Source of the DNA: Chloroflexota bacterium
GTDB taxonomy: Bacteria > Chloroflexota > Dehalococcoidia > Lucifugimonadales > Lucifugimonadaceae
NCBI GenBank assembly: GCA_013204555.1
Contig: JABMNO010000015.1
Coordinates: forward strand, 1 to 64,000
Direction: 5' to 3'
DNA length: 64,000 bases
Positions 52,082-62,082 of the stretch are shown piece after piece. The stretch's first letter is position 1; each line of letters opens with the position of its first letter. Below the pieces are notes generated by a model that did no database searches, had not been told where the DNA came from, and worked only from the letters and a program-made list of their open reading frames with translations. The position numbers were made by a program, and so were the translations under genes.

Positions 52082-52097
52082 GAGGGGCAAGCCCCTC
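52082..52097. repeat. Short palindrome GAGGGGC-AA-GCCCCTC
   Basis: Seven-base perfect arms around AA, followed by AGCTACC. Nearby GCTGCAACATGCCCCACGCTCAC (52120-52142) resembles half of the 376-397 element. The 260-base gap otherwise holds no gene; thus a second cluster of the palindrome family. Confidence 0.5.
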
Positions 52098-52235
52098 AGC
52101 TACCAGTTGGGATGATCCGCGCTGCAACATGCCCCACGCTCACGCCCGGTTCGCGCTACAATCCCGGCGTCAACTCTGAACCACACCTCCCATACAGCCC
52201 CGTTAGCTCCTACGGCCTCATGAAAGGCGAATCGC

Positions 52236-53876
52236 ATGACTATCGACGTCGCAACCGGCATCGCACGAATCCTTAAGGCTGAGAACACGGAATGGGTCTC
52301 AACATTCCCGGTAAGCAAGGTCAACAACGCCTTCGGTAGAGAAGGCCTCAAGCTCCTGATGATGCGAGATGACCGCTACGCAGTCGGCGTTGCGGATGCG
52401 TTCTCCAGGATCAACAACGGCGACCGAATCGGCGTCTGCACCTTCTCCGGGGGCGTCAACGGCGCCGGCGCGCAGGTTGCATACTCAGGAATCGCCCAGG
52501 CCTTTGAGGATGGCTCGCCCGTCCTCTGCATCGTCGATGCCGTGCCCGCTGGCGGCGGAGAGAGCACCCACTGGGACCAGAACGCGGCCATGAGCAGCGT
52601 ATCGAAGTGGTACGGATATATCGATAAGCCGGAACGCACGCCAGAGTTCATGCGCCGCGCCTTCACCATGCTCCGCTCAGGCCGCCCCGGTCCCGTAGTG
52701 CTGGGCGTCCCGAACGCCGCCGCCACTTATGATGAAACCGTGGACCTGTACAGATCGCCGAAGGGTTGGAAGAGCCTCCCGGATCCTGACGACGTCGAAG
52801 GCGCTATCGCCGCACTGAACGCAGCCAAGAAGCCCGTGCTGTTCGTTGGTGAGGGCGTGCTCTATGCTGGCGCAACAGACGAACTTCGCTCTTTCGCAGA
52901 GCAGGCGAATCTTCCCGTGATCACTACGCTCAAAGGCAAGAGCGCATTCCCGGAAAATCACCCGCTATCAGTAGGCGTCCGCGGCGATCACGTAGTTAAA
53001 TTCATGGAAGAGGCTGACCTGGTATTCGCCATTGGCGCCAGCATCTCTCCTGGCCGGTTCGGACACGGCGTTCCCGACGCAACGAACAAAACCATCATCC
53101 AGTGCAACATCGACGAATACGACGTGAACCGTATCTACGAGACGTCGCACGCAATCATCGGCGACGCAAAAGCCACCCTTACGGCGCTCAACGCCAAGCT
53201 CGATGGCGGCTCCAGCAACCGAGATGACGTAACCGCATCTGTGAAGTCGATCAAAGACGATGGCATGGCGCAGTACCGGGAGAAGATGGTCTCAGACGAG
53301 AAGCCAATCAACCCCTACCGTGTCTACGGCGATCTGATGAAGGCGCTCGATCGAAACAACTCATTCGTGACGCACGAGTCTGGCAACACTCGTGACCAGC
53401 TCAGCACCGCCTTCGAAACGCTGATCCCACGCGGCTTCCTCGGCTGGGGCAACGTATCCACGCTCGGCTACAGCTTCCCCGCGGCCACCGCAGCCAAGCT
53501 CGCCCACCCGGACCGCCAGTCTGTCGCCGTCATCGGTGACGCCGCCCTGAGCTACATGCTGGGCAACCTTGAGGTACTAAACCGCCTGAAGCTGGGCGTC
53601 ACCATCGTCCACATCAACAATGGCGGCTTCTCAGGCTACGGCCCAGGCTTCTGGGGCGAAGGCCACGACCCATTCACATTCGATGTTCTGGGCCACGAAG
53701 ACATCAACATGACAGAAGCAATTAGCAACATAGGCTGGAATACCGAGCGGGTAACAGAACCCTCAGAAGTGATTCCGGCCCTGGAGCGAGCCTTCGCAGC
53801 CAATAAGGCGAACCAGCCTGCCTACATAGAAATCATAGCCAGCCAGTACCCCATCTACGGAGACTGGGCCGGCTAA
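52236..53876 (+). CDS. Thiamine-diphosphate enzyme, acetolactate synthase-like
   Basis: 546 residues with the three-domain layout of ThDP-dependent 2-oxo acid enzymes. The N-terminal pyrimidine domain has RDDRYAVGVADAFSR, aligning with RHEQGAAHMADGYAR of acetolactate synthases; the catalytic Glu is therefore Asp46. A central domain follows, then the cofactor domain VAVIGDAALSYMLGNLEVL...HINNGGF, with GDA in place of GDG. ATG 52236. Stand-alone: no small regulatory subunit (ilvN) and no branched-chain genes nearby, so I do not call it IlvB. Substrate unknown. Confidence 0.82.
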   Translation: MTIDVATGIARILKAENTEWVSTFPVSKVNNAFGREGLKLLMMRDDRYAVGVADAFSRINNGDRIGVCTFSGGVNGAGAQVAYSGIAQAFEDGSPVLCIVDAVPAGGGESTHWDQNAAMSSVSKWYGYIDKPERTPEFMRRAFTMLRSGRPGPVVLGVPNAAATYDETVDLYRSPKGWKSLPDPDDVEGAIAALNAAKKPVLFVGEGVLYAGATDELRSFAEQANLPVITTLKGKSAFPENHPLSVGVRGDHVVKFMEEADLVFAIGASISPGRFGHGVPDATNKTIIQCNIDEYDVNRIYETSHAIIGDAKATLTALNAKLDGGSSNRDDVTASVKSIKDDGMAQYREKMVSDEKPINPYRVYGDLMKALDRNNSFVTHESGNTRDQLSTAFETLIPRGFLGWGNVSTLGYSFPAATAAKLAHPDRQSVAVIGDAALSYMLGNLEVLNRLKLGVTIVHINNGGFSGYGPGFWGEGHDPFTFDVLGHEDINMTEAISNIGWNTERVTEPSEVIPALERAFAANKANQPAYIEIIASQYPIYGDWAG

Positions 53877-54409
53877 CGGCCCCGGATGCACAATAACGCG
53901 AGATCGTACTGGTAGATGTACGTCCAGCCGTAGGGCTCTTGGTGTGAGAGGTGGACGGCGTACCATCCGCTCTTTTCGTAGAACTTGCGGGCGTATGTGT
54001 TGGATTCCAGGCAGCCGAGCATCGTGTTCCGGTAGCCGCGTGACTTGATGTGGTCGGACGCTGCGGTCATTAGCAATTGTCCAATGCCGCCGCCTCGCCG
54101 GTCCGGGTCTACGTGCATGCCGTTGAGGTGAGCGAAACTTCCAAACTCACCATTTCCCGTTGGCCCGTCGACAGACACCATTCCGATAATGGCGCCGTTC
54201 TCGCGCGCCACGAACGCGGTCTGGTCTTTCTCCTCGTCGCGAATATATTCTGCCCACTTCTCCAGATACTCGCCAATCTCGCGCGTTGCCACCCACTCGG
54301 GTCGTGCGAACTCTCCGAACGAGATTGTGTGCGAGCGAAACTGGAGATTCGCTACGGCGTCGATATCGGCCTCACCCGCGGGGGTGACCGTGATGTCTGA
54401 GTTGCTCAT
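53873..54409 (-). CDS. GNAT family N-acetyltransferase
   Basis: 178 residues. Acetyl-CoA binding is shown by MHVDPDRRGGGIGQLLMTAA (the R/Q-x-x-G-x-G loop), with ESNTYARKFYEKSGW as motif B. MSNSDITVTPAGEADIDAVANL is a normal GNAT N terminus. The frame runs open to 54616 but the extra 69 residues show no family sequence. ATG 54409 overlaps the stop of a tiny membrane ORF by four bases, implying coupled translation. Substrate unknown. Confidence 0.85.
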   Translation of the reverse strand: MSNSDITVTPAGEADIDAVANLQFRSHTISFGEFARPEWVATREIGEYLEKWAEYIRDEEKDQTAFVARENGAIIGMVSVDGPTGNGEFGSFAHLNGMHVDPDRRGGGIGQLLMTAASDHIKSRGYRNTMLGCLESNTYARKFYEKSGWYAVHLSHQEPYGWTYIYQYDLALLCIRGR

Positions 54410-54528
54410 GCTCTCCGCAATTCTGGAATCGTCAAGAAGACCGCCAGGGTAATAGCTTCTGCCACAAGTCCGCCAAAGAGTAGCGGAAACCAGTTGTTCA
54501 CCGCCACCGCAAGGAATCCCGCCAACAT
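54406..54528 (-). CDS. Possible 40-residue membrane protein coupled to GNAT gene
   Basis: Starts at ATG 54528 after CTGGAAGTG and ends with a TGA overlapping the GNAT ATG. The product is MLAGFLAVAVNNWFPLLFGG... then LVAEAITLAVFLTIPELRRA, two hydrophobic stretches with a basic end. It could be a real small membrane protein or the last piece of a decayed transporter, since it follows the frameshifted MFS gene on the same strand. The exact ATGA overlap argues for translation. Confidence 0.45.
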   Translation of the reverse strand: MLAGFLAVAVNNWFPLLFGGLVAEAITLAVFLTIPELRRA

Positions 54529-54612
54529 CACTTCCAGCGAAAGTCACGCGCTTCGAATACGTCGAGGGATCCGAGACGGCGAAATCAGCCTGTTCGACCC
54601 AAACCGGCCATG

Positions 54613-55858
54613 TCAAAGCTTCCTGACAGACAGCGATGCCAACATCACGGCAACGGTCAGAGTAGTGCTGGCAATTGCCGCGCCTATCAATGCAAACTCA
54701 ATCGACACGAAGGCCGCAACAAGACCGCCCAACATTACGCCGGCGGGGTCCAGATAGTTCACGAACCGGTGAATCCCGCTCACGCGGCTACGCATTTGGT
54801 CCTCGGTCAACTGCTGGACTGACACAGTGATCAGGTTGTCTGTGAGCGCTCCCGCAACGCCCATTAGGAAGATGAGGATGACCGTCAGAACGTACGAGTC
54901 GGATTGGCTGAAGATCACCATTCCAACGTCCCACACCGCGATCAGTCCAAAAATCACCGGACCACGTCGCCCTACCGATCCCAATGCGCCGATCAGCGAT
55001 CCTACGATGAATCCTGCTCCGAGAGCCGCCATCATGACGGCGAACCCGGTGCTTCCCACGTCCAGGACGGCGCGCGCGTAGAGTGGGAATCATTGGGAAC
55101 AAGGCGGCGCCGAAAAGCATCCGGGAGGCAAGCAACAGCAGCGGAGCGATGCCGGGCGTTCTGCGGGTGTGGCGGAATCCATCCCGTATGTCGGCGAATA
55201 GGTTTTGATGCTTTTCAGGCTCCTCGGTAGATCGTGCTTCGGCCTTTCGTGGCAGTGGCACTCTGAGGATGAACACCACGCCAATCCCGAGCGCAATAGC
55301 GGCGGCATAGAACGTGGAGTTGATGCCGAGGCCTGCTATCAACACGCCCACAAGCAGCGGGGCGATGATCTCACCTGTGTAGTTCGCCAGTTCGTTCATC
55401 GATGTGGCGGCCAGTAGTCGCGGTTTGCCGACAAGGTCGACGATTAGAGCGCCACTTGCGGGGCTGCCGATGCTATCCACGAGGCCCACCGTCAGCGCCC
55501 CAAGCAGTATGTGCCACGGCTCAATGGCATCGCTCATTACCAGTAGAGCGATGACCAACCCCATCGCGAACCATGCCACGCGAGAGCCGATCACGATATT
55601 GCGTCGGTTCCAGCGATCACCCAGCGCTCCGCCAACCAGCGTAAGCAGCACGGGTGCGGCAGACATACCGCCAACCAATCCGACCCATGCAACGGAGTCC
55701 GTGAGCTCCAGCACCAGCCAAACGGCACCGAGGAACCAGATGTTGAGGCCGATGTCTGCGAAGGTGCCAGCAATCCAGAAGTTGCGGTAACCGCGCTGAC
55801 CCAGGACCGACAGTGCCGCCGGCCTTTTGAAACGAGAATTTGGGACGCGTGATCCCAC
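54613..55858 (-). pseudogene. Frameshifted MFS transporter
   Basis: The N-terminal part (from GTG 55858) reads as a major facilitator protein, with LGDRWNRRNIVIGSR between helices 2 and 3, through FGAALFPMIPTL near 55085. There the frame turns into Arg-rich nonsense while a second frame continues the transporter (AVLDVGSTGFAVMMAALGAGF ... VMLASLSVRKL) to a stop at 54613. Together they make about 410 residues and 12 helices. A one- or two-base change near CTCTACGCGCG would restore it, so it is either a recent pseudogene or a sequencing error. Confidence 0.8.
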
Positions 55859-56125
55859 GGAGTCTTCCAGAGGGATTCAAATGCGACAGTCGGCCATGGC
55901 GCGCTAATCGCAAGTAAAAGAGGAAGTCGACGCCCCGTTATTGCGTGGCTGGCGGTTGGCGTCGAAATTCAGTGGTGCTTAGTTTATCGCGACCCTACAT
56001 GTGCCTGTGGATGCGCTGGCGCGGGTATCGGGAACAAATATCAGTAAGACATCGTTAGTACGATGTGAGCTGCATTCAATCCGCCTCTCACATCTGACGA
56101 AGTCAGTTGAATTTGGAGTTTACGA

Positions 56126-57484
56126 ATGAACCTGAGACGCCACATCCCAGGCACGCTTCTGGCGATTGCTGCCTTCGCGATTATTGCGTGCGGCACGGGC
56201 ACACAGTCGATGGTCGTTGATCGCGACACATCATCTGACGGAGCGGTACCAAGCGAATTTGCACCTGCGCCAATTGAGTCGGTTGAGATCGAAATGTCTG
56301 ATGGAGTGCCCGTCGAATACACGGCACTGGTGACCGCGGTTCAGCCCAACAGCTGCGCCGTGTTTGATCATGTTCAGACTCGCTACGATCCTCACGTCCC
56401 TGAGGTGGAGATCAGCGCGGTCAACGAGATCACTGGCGGGGCAGACGCTGCATGCGATCAGGCGATAAGCACGTTTGTGCAGGAAGTAGATTTGGGTGTT
56501 GATTTCGAGCCGGGTAGCACGTACACGGTGAAGACCGACGACAAAGAGTTCACCTTCACCGCCACCGGTCCCAGTCCGATCTTCAGCTTCGATGGCTTCA
56601 AGAATTCACTTGAGCGCATCACCTGGGCAACCACGGAGGGAGATTCGCTCAATCAGAGGTTCTCTCCGGTCCCTACCAGGGTCCTGAACGTCTTGAATGA
56701 GGCGGTCTGGGTCTACGAATTCCCGACGGTCAATGAAGCCATGGATATGGCCCTGGACGTGCCAAACAACGAGCAGTTGATCTGGGAACCGACGCCGAAT
56801 TACTTCAGGATCGCCAATCTGTTCATCATTTATCCGGGGCATGATGGGGAAGTCATCAACGCGCTATTCGATGTATCGAGGCGGGTTTGGGGGGACCTCG
56901 ATCAACAGGCCGTGGACAGGATTGAGGTAGGTACGGTCGAGGTTGATCCGCCCGGTGAGGTTCCCACGCCAGTTACCGGTGTTCTGGACGACAGCGCGGA
57001 TGTGCCAGACGAACTCAACCTGCTGACATGTGATGGAGTCCTGGGTACTCCGCCACCAAACTTCACGCTTGAGACGCGATCCTTCACGGATACTGCGGCA
57101 GCGGATAACCCGCAGTTGGCGAGCATGTGCCTGGCGTCCTATGAAAGTGCGGGAGGCCGAGGTGAGGCGCTAACGGTGGGCCTCATGACGTTCCTGGCGA
57201 ACGGATCAGCGAACGACCATTTCAGTGTGATCACGGATGATCTGGTCTCCGGTGGATTTGAGCCGTATTTTGTGGGTGGCGATCAAGATGACCAGCGGCA
57301 TGCGTCGCTCGACATCAACGAAGGCGGGATTGGGAGTATGGCGGTGATGCTTGACCACCGCGCCCTGGTTTCCATCTTCAGTACTCCGCCGTCTGAGGGT
57401 GATCCAATCTGGAGTGCAGACGTGATGTTGGAGATTTCTGCATTGATACTGGAGCGCACGCCTCATGATCTCAGGGCCAACTAG
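56126..57484 (+). CDS. Hypothetical lipoprotein
   Basis: 452 residues, not recognised. LRRHIPGTLLAIAAFAIIAC is a clear lipoprotein signal. The remainder has no repeats or transmembrane segments. About residues 50-150 look like a beta-sandwich (VEYTALVTAVQPNSCAVFDH ... DFEPGSTYTVKTDDKEFTFT), followed by a region of about 130 residues (FDGFKNSLERITWATTEGDS) and a C-terminal domain with paired Cys (LTCDGVLG ... ASMCLASYES). The 267-base gap upstream has no gene. Separated from the next gene by 21 bases, so probably co-transcribed with it. Confidence 0.7.
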   Translation: MNLRRHIPGTLLAIAAFAIIACGTGTQSMVVDRDTSSDGAVPSEFAPAPIESVEIEMSDGVPVEYTALVTAVQPNSCAVFDHVQTRYDPHVPEVEISAVNEITGGADAACDQAISTFVQEVDLGVDFEPGSTYTVKTDDKEFTFTATGPSPIFSFDGFKNSLERITWATTEGDSLNQRFSPVPTRVLNVLNEAVWVYEFPTVNEAMDMALDVPNNEQLIWEPTPNYFRIANLFIIYPGHDGEVINALFDVSRRVWGDLDQQAVDRIEVGTVEVDPPGEVPTPVTGVLDDSADVPDELNLLTCDGVLGTPPPNFTLETRSFTDTAAADNPQLASMCLASYESAGGRGEALTVGLMTFLANGSANDHFSVITDDLVSGGFEPYFVGGDQDDQRHASLDINEGGIGSMAVMLDHRALVSIFSTPPSEGDPIWSADVMLEISALILERTPHDLRAN

Positions 57485-57505
57485 CCTGTTATTGGGAATG
57501 ATCAA

Positions 57506-58300
57506 ATGACGATGGAGCGTCGGCCGTCGATGCAATCGACTCGCATCTACTTGCTCGGGTATTTGATGTGGACGCTGGGCGTGGGCTCAGCGCTTCACCC
57601 GCTGCTGTATGACCCAGGCAATAGTCACTACTGCTCATATGGACTCACTGGGTGGCCCACGTCGATGTGGGTTGTGGGGGCGCTTGGGTTGGTCGCATTC
57701 CCACTGCTACTGGCAATCACTCGCGGCATCCTGGGGCCGTCGTCAGGTCTATCGCACTCGGCACTCGCTCTGAGGATTGGGGCGGCGCACCTCGTGCTGG
57801 TGGTCGTGGGAACGGTTCTTGCCATTATGGTTGGCACCAGAACAGTCAGTGATCACGACTCGCTCGAACTGGCTCCACTCATCCTGACGCCAATCTTGTT
57901 CGTGGTGCTCAGCATGAGTCGGACTGGTTCTGATGGGATGCGGAGATCGCTCTTGCGTATCGCCCCCGGTGCGGCGTTTTTGATCATCATGCCGCTGATC
58001 ATAGTGGGTTGGCGAATCGACATAGTTGGGGGAGGAGGGTCGAACCTTTTCTACGATGATGATGGTCACCTCTTCAGAACGGACTGGTTTCGGGATGGAT
58101 CACTGGTGCTCTACTTCATCTGGATGGTGACTTTGCTGTTTGGGGTGGGTACCGGTGTGATTTCACGTCTGGTGAAGTCCGGGAATGAGGTTGCGGGGCA
58201 GATAAGCCTGATGGGCACGTCTATGTTGCTAGTGACCGTGCCAACGGCGTTGATGTTGGTTAGCTGGTTGATTGCGCACGCTCTGTATTGCGGGGGGTAG
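57506..58300 (+). CDS. Hypothetical integral membrane protein
   Basis: 264 residues with six to seven predicted membrane helices (IYLLGYLMWTLGVGSALHPLL, SMWVVGALGLVAFPLLLAI, HLVLVVVGTVLAIMVG, GAAFLIIMPLIIVGW, LVLYFIWMVTLLFGVGTGVI, TSMLLVTVPTALMLVSWLIA). A soluble loop with FYDDDGHLFRTDWFRDG lies near residue 190. I do not recognise the family. It ends with a Cys (LYCGG). ATG 57506, with a second in-frame ATG at 57512. Confidence 0.65.
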   Translation: MTMERRPSMQSTRIYLLGYLMWTLGVGSALHPLLYDPGNSHYCSYGLTGWPTSMWVVGALGLVAFPLLLAITRGILGPSSGLSHSALALRIGAAHLVLVVVGTVLAIMVGTRTVSDHDSLELAPLILTPILFVVLSMSRTGSDGMRRSLLRIAPGAAFLIIMPLIIVGWRIDIVGGGGSNLFYDDDGHLFRTDWFRDGSLVLYFIWMVTLLFGVGTGVISRLVKSGNEVAGQISLMGTSMLLVTVPTALMLVSWLIAHALYCGG

Positions 58301-58344
58301 GCTCATCGGCCCATGGGTAGATGGAAAGCGGCACGCAACGCAAA

Positions 58345-58382
58345 CGCCCCACCATCTGCATGTTGATCCAGATGGTGGGGCG
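58345..58382. other. 14-bp perfect stem between convergent genes
   Basis: CGCCCCACCATCTG and CAGATGGTGGGGCG pair perfectly around a ten-base loop, midway between the convergent membrane-protein and chemoreceptor genes. There is no T-run on either side, so it is not a classical intrinsic terminator, though it could stop polymerase or protect 3' ends. Confidence 0.7.
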
Positions 58383-58421
58383 ACAGGGGTCGATCGATTT
58401 AGTCGCCGATTCCCACGGCTA

Positions 58422-60416
58422 CTATGTGGCTGGCGTCAGCGCCTCTCCCCCTCCGTCTGAATTCAGGCGGAATTGTGCGACGACTTCTGCCAGTTGCCCG
58501 GCCATGCCCGAAAGTTTCGATGACGAGTCTACGACCTGCTGAACCTGTGCACTGACCTCCTCCGTGGAGGCGGAAACCTCCTCGGCGGCAGCGCTGTTTT
58601 GCTCTGTCACTGAAGCGATCTCATCAACCGCGTTCGTGACTTCCACGCTGCTCGCTGACATCTGCTGAGTAGCAGCGGTGTTTTGCTGCACAATCTCGTT
58701 GACGTTGTTTATCGTGGAGACCATCTCGCTTGCAGATGCAGAAACCTCTTCCGCTGCGGCTGATATCTGATGAATCTGCTCTGTAACTTGATCAGCCGCT
58801 TTCTGGATCTCCTCAAGAGACGTGCCCGATTCAAGCGCCAGTTCTGAACCCCTGGCAACTTGCTCTGCACCTTTGCTGACGGCATTTACGGAAGCGTCAA
58901 CTCCAGTCTGGACACCTTCGATCAGAGACTCGATCTCTTTTGTTGCATCCGTGACACGTTCGGCGAGCGATCTCACTTCATCCGCCACGACTGCGAATCC
59001 TCGACCCTGCTCACCTGCCCGCGCCGCCTCGATTGCGGCGTTTAGCGCCAGCAGATTCGTCTGGGCAGCGATATCGTCGATAACTGCGACGATCTTTCCG
59101 ATCTCAGCGGACTGGGCGCCCAGATCCTGGATCTGTCGGGACGCTTCATTCACGGCGGTGGAAATCGTCTCCATACCAGCGACTGTTTGCTGCACAGTCT
59201 CAAGTCCTCGCAGGGCAGCCTGGTTGGCTGCCAGTGCTCCTTCGGTCGCCGATTGAGCTGTTGAGGCTACCTCGTCTGAGGCAATGGAAACCTGTTTTAC
59301 GATCTCTGCTGCCTTCTCTGCGCTTAGCGCCTGCTCCTGGCTGCCCCGGGCGATCTGATCTATTGCAGTTGCCAGTTGCCCAACAGTTTCATTCGCGCCT
59401 TCAACACTCCGGGACTGTTCGGCTGCACCGGATGCAACACCCTGTGTAGCACTTGCGATGCCGTTCGTTCCTTCACCAGCCTGATTTGCAGCCGTCGCCA
59501 ATTCATGGCTGGCGCTGGCCATTCCAGTTGCTGCGCCATTCACTTTGGTAATTGTCTCTCGGAGGCTGGTCACCATTTTGGTATTGGCGGCGCCAAGAGC
59601 CACCAGTTGTTTGCCCATTGAATTGAATGCGCTTGCCATCTGGCCGACTTCATCATTTGATTTGACATCAATAGTCTCGATCTGCACCTCGATAGTACGA
59701 GTGAGATCTCCGGCAGCCACCATCTCCGTTACAGAAACTAGATCAGGCAGCGCCCGCGTCGCCAGATCGTTCGCTGCTCTGGCAACTGCCACTACACCGG
59801 CTGAAATGGTCCGTGCTATCCAGTATCCCAGCGCGAGAGCGATGATAACGCCGATTACAGCGAAGATGATCTGCATCGTCATGGCTGAGGATTTCGCGTC
59901 ATTAGCCGAGCCTATGGCAGAAGCCATCTTGTCGACCGCCGCGATTTCCATGGCATCGAGGTCTTCGAGCATAGCTCCACCGGATTGGTCCCATAGCTCC
60001 ATACCAGCATTGCCGCCATCCCAGTCACCGCTCACGTATATGGCAGCCATGGACTCGCCGTCCGCAACAAACTTACTATGATTGGCGTGGAATGCGTCCA
60101 GATCAGCCTCTTGTTCAGCGTTGAGGAGAGGACGAAGACTCCTCATCTCGGCCATAATGTTTTCGCCCACGGCCCTGGCCTCGTCAAGCGCTTCTGTGTT
60201 GTGCGTAAGCGAGTAGTCAGTCAAAAATTGCCACTGGTTGATGACCAGAGCTTTGATCTCCATTACGTGATCGGCATGCTCAGCGCCCGCTTCAATCCCC
60301 TGGGCTCCCCTGAAAATACTTCCCATTCCAACCAGTCCGATGGCGAACACCACAATCAGCATCGCCGCCACGACCAAGAAACCACCGATCAGTTTAGTTT
60401 TAATCGTTAGTTTCAT
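58422..60416 (-). CDS. Methyl-accepting chemotaxis protein
   Basis: 664-residue chemoreceptor. Membrane helix 1 is at about 10-33 and helix 2 at about 181-201, enclosing a helical ligand domain of some 145 residues; a HAMP domain follows (about 202-270). The cytoplasmic coiled coil has the hairpin tip [20 protein letters not shown] and [18 protein letters not shown]. There is no CheR-binding pentapeptide at the C terminus. No other chemotaxis or flagellar genes are in the window. ATG 60416 after GGGGGATTAGAAG. Confidence 0.93.
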   Translation of the reverse strand: MKLTIKTKLIGGFLVVAAMLIVVFAIGLVGMGSIFRGAQGIEAGAEHADHVMEIKALVINQWQFLTDYSLTHNTEALDEARAVGENIMAEMRSLRPLLNAEQEADLDAFHANHSKFVADGESMAAIYVSGDWDGGNAGMELWDQSGGAMLEDLDAMEIAAVDKMASAIGSANDAKSSAMTMQIIFAVIGVIIALALGYWIARTISAGVVAVARAANDLATRALPDLVSVTEMVAAGDLTRTIEVQIETIDVKSNDEVGQMASAFNSMGKQLVALGAANTKMVTSLRETITKVNGAATGMASASHELATAANQAGEGTNGIASATQGVASGAAEQSRSVEGANETVGQLATAIDQIARGSQEQALSAEKAAEIVKQVSIASDEVASTAQSATEGALAANQAALRGLETVQQTVAGMETISTAVNEASRQIQDLGAQSAEIGKIVAVIDDIAAQTNLLALNAAIEAARAGEQGRGFAVVADEVRSLAERVTDATKEIESLIEGVQTGVDASVNAVSKGAEQVARGSELALESGTSLEEIQKAADQVTEQIHQISAAAEEVSASASEMVSTINNVNEIVQQNTAATQQMSASSVEVTNAVDEIASVTEQNSAAAEEVSASTEEVSAQVQQVVDSSSKLSGMAGQLAEVVAQFRLNSDGGGEALTPAT

Positions 60417-60961
60417 CTTCTAATCCCCCGTCTTCCTAAATCCGTAAAGTCCACGAATATCGGCTATTGGGTTGGGCCGAACACACACTGACTACCGCTC
60501 CAGCCCCACAACGTGCGGAGCAAAAAAGGCAGACCCGATACTTCACGCATCTGGAGTAAACCTATCTGAGTGGAGTCACCAGGCAACCGATCACGACCCT
60601 TCCGTCTTTGGCGCCTGTGTTGGACAGACATTTGTCTGTTACTGCCCCCGTGGCGACCGGCGAGTAAACTCAGCCCATCCGCAAGTTGAGGAACCGGCAG
60701 ACCGAGATCACAGCCTGGTCCGCATAAGGAGAAGTCTCAATGCCAGTTACACGCTGGCACAGAGCCTTATTGCCCACACGGGCGCGGGAACGCGCTCCAG
60801 GTATATGGGTAAACGATGCCGTTCTGGAAGGAACTTAATTTCATTTACCGGTATTCACTTTGCTCGACGCGACTCAATCGGACAGCGTCGACGCCTTAAG
60901 TCGCTGATGCTCGCCCTATGCTCTGGGTCTCATTGGGGCGAGAAAGTTATTCAGCCGGGTT
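60417..60961. other. Gene-free gap upstream of the chemoreceptor
   Basis: 545 bases between two minus-strand genes. The plus-strand frame across it has no family resemblance. I looked for a c-di-GMP (GEMM) riboswitch upstream of the chemoreceptor and did not find its conserved core. It contains GACAGACATTTGTCTGT (60624-60640), a near-perfect palindrome, but no promoter I can defend. Confidence 0.45.
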
Positions 60962-61999
60962 CTAGCCGTTGCCAACAAGAATTCGGAAGACGTCTTTGTT
61001 GGGCTGAAGCATGCGTTCGAAGCCGTCCGGAATACCTCGCTCAAGAGGGACTTTCGCGCTGATCAGTGGCTTAACGTTCACCTTGCCGCTGGCGATGAGA
61101 TTGACCGCTCGATGGTAGTCACCTACGCCTGCGGCTGATGATCCCATTACCGTCTTCTCACCGCCAACCGTCCTGCTGAGCAGTATCTCCTGCGGCGTTG
61201 AAGCGAATCCGACGATCACAGCCCTGCCGCCGCGTCGCACCCACTGAACAGCGTTCAATGCGGTGCGATCCGCGCCCGCAGTCTCAATGATTACGTCGGG
61301 GCCATAGCCGTTGGTAAGGCCGGGCAACACCTCCGCCGGGTCCACATCACCAACATTCAGAGTCTCCGCCGCGCCAAGTTTTGAGGCCAGTTCCAGTGAC
61401 TGCGCCCGGGTGTCGATCGCGATAACCCTCGCGCCGGCAGCCTGAAGTACCTGCAGGGTTGCAAGCCCAACCACACCGCAGCCGATCACCACGGCGGTAT
61501 CGCCCACGTGGACATCTGAATTCATTACGGCGTGGACAGCCACGCTGGTTGGTTCTGAGAGCGGTGCTTCCTCGTTAGACATAGATTCAGGCAGTTTGAT
61601 GCACAGGCTCTCAGGCCAGACACCGAACTCGGCAAGGCCACCGTTGTCGCTGAACCCAAAATTGCGCCCATTCTCGCAGAGGGTCGAGCGCCCCTTTCGG
61701 CAAAAGAAGCATGTGCCGCACGTGCGGACATTTTCGACTGCCACGCGATCGCCGACCTGCAGGGTGCTGACGCCCTCGCCAAGTTCCGCCACAACTCCTG
61801 CCGCCTCATGCCCCTGGATCCTGGGACCCCCACCGCGAGCAAACAGGCCGAAAGGATCATGCTGCCACACCTCGATATCGGTCTGGCAGATGCTGGAGTA
61901 GGTCATTCGCAGCAAAACTTCACCTGGCGCTGGAGTCGGGTCCGGGTAGTCGGTCTCGTAGCGAAGGTCGTTCTTGCCGTGGAGTACGAGGGCTTTCAT
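60962..61999 (-). CDS. Zinc-dependent alcohol dehydrogenase
   Basis: 345-residue medium-chain dehydrogenase. Catalytic zinc ligands: Cys in SSICQTDIEVW and the GHEAAG block; structural zinc in the CGTCFFCRKGRSTLC lobe. The NAD-binding loop is VVIGCGVVGLATLQVLQAAGA. Resembles sorbitol/threonine dehydrogenase-like enzymes. It precedes an enolase-superfamily gene on the same strand (84 bases apart), consistent with oxidising a polyol or hydroxy acid in the same pathway. ATG 61999. Confidence 0.88.
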   Translation of the reverse strand: MKALVLHGKNDLRYETDYPDPTPAPGEVLLRMTYSSICQTDIEVWQHDPFGLFARGGGPRIQGHEAAGVVAELGEGVSTLQVGDRVAVENVRTCGTCFFCRKGRSTLCENGRNFGFSDNGGLAEFGVWPESLCIKLPESMSNEEAPLSEPTSVAVHAVMNSDVHVGDTAVVIGCGVVGLATLQVLQAAGARVIAIDTRAQSLELASKLGAAETLNVGDVDPAEVLPGLTNGYGPDVIIETAGADRTALNAVQWVRRGGRAVIVGFASTPQEILLSRTVGGEKTVMGSSAAGVGDYHRAVNLIASGKVNVKPLISAKVPLERGIPDGFERMLQPNKDVFRILVGNG

Positions 62000-62082
62000 A
62001 TGTGCGTGAGTTTCTTTCTGCGGTCTGGTACGCGTTTGGTTGTATTTTCGTGCCCAGTTGGGAGCATTTTCTTTCTGGGCGG

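Noticed and set aside
54410-54616. 69-residue N-terminal extension of the GNAT protein
   Set aside because: Not GNAT-like; the DNA encodes a coupled hydrophobic ORF in another frame.
60417-60800. Possible c-di-GMP riboswitch upstream of the chemoreceptor
   Set aside because: The conserved GEMM core and tetraloop receptor were not found.
60472-61062. 196-codon plus-strand frame in the gap above the chemoreceptor
   Set aside because: No recognisable domain, low-quality composition, and overlaps the alcohol dehydrogenase 3' end on the opposite strand.
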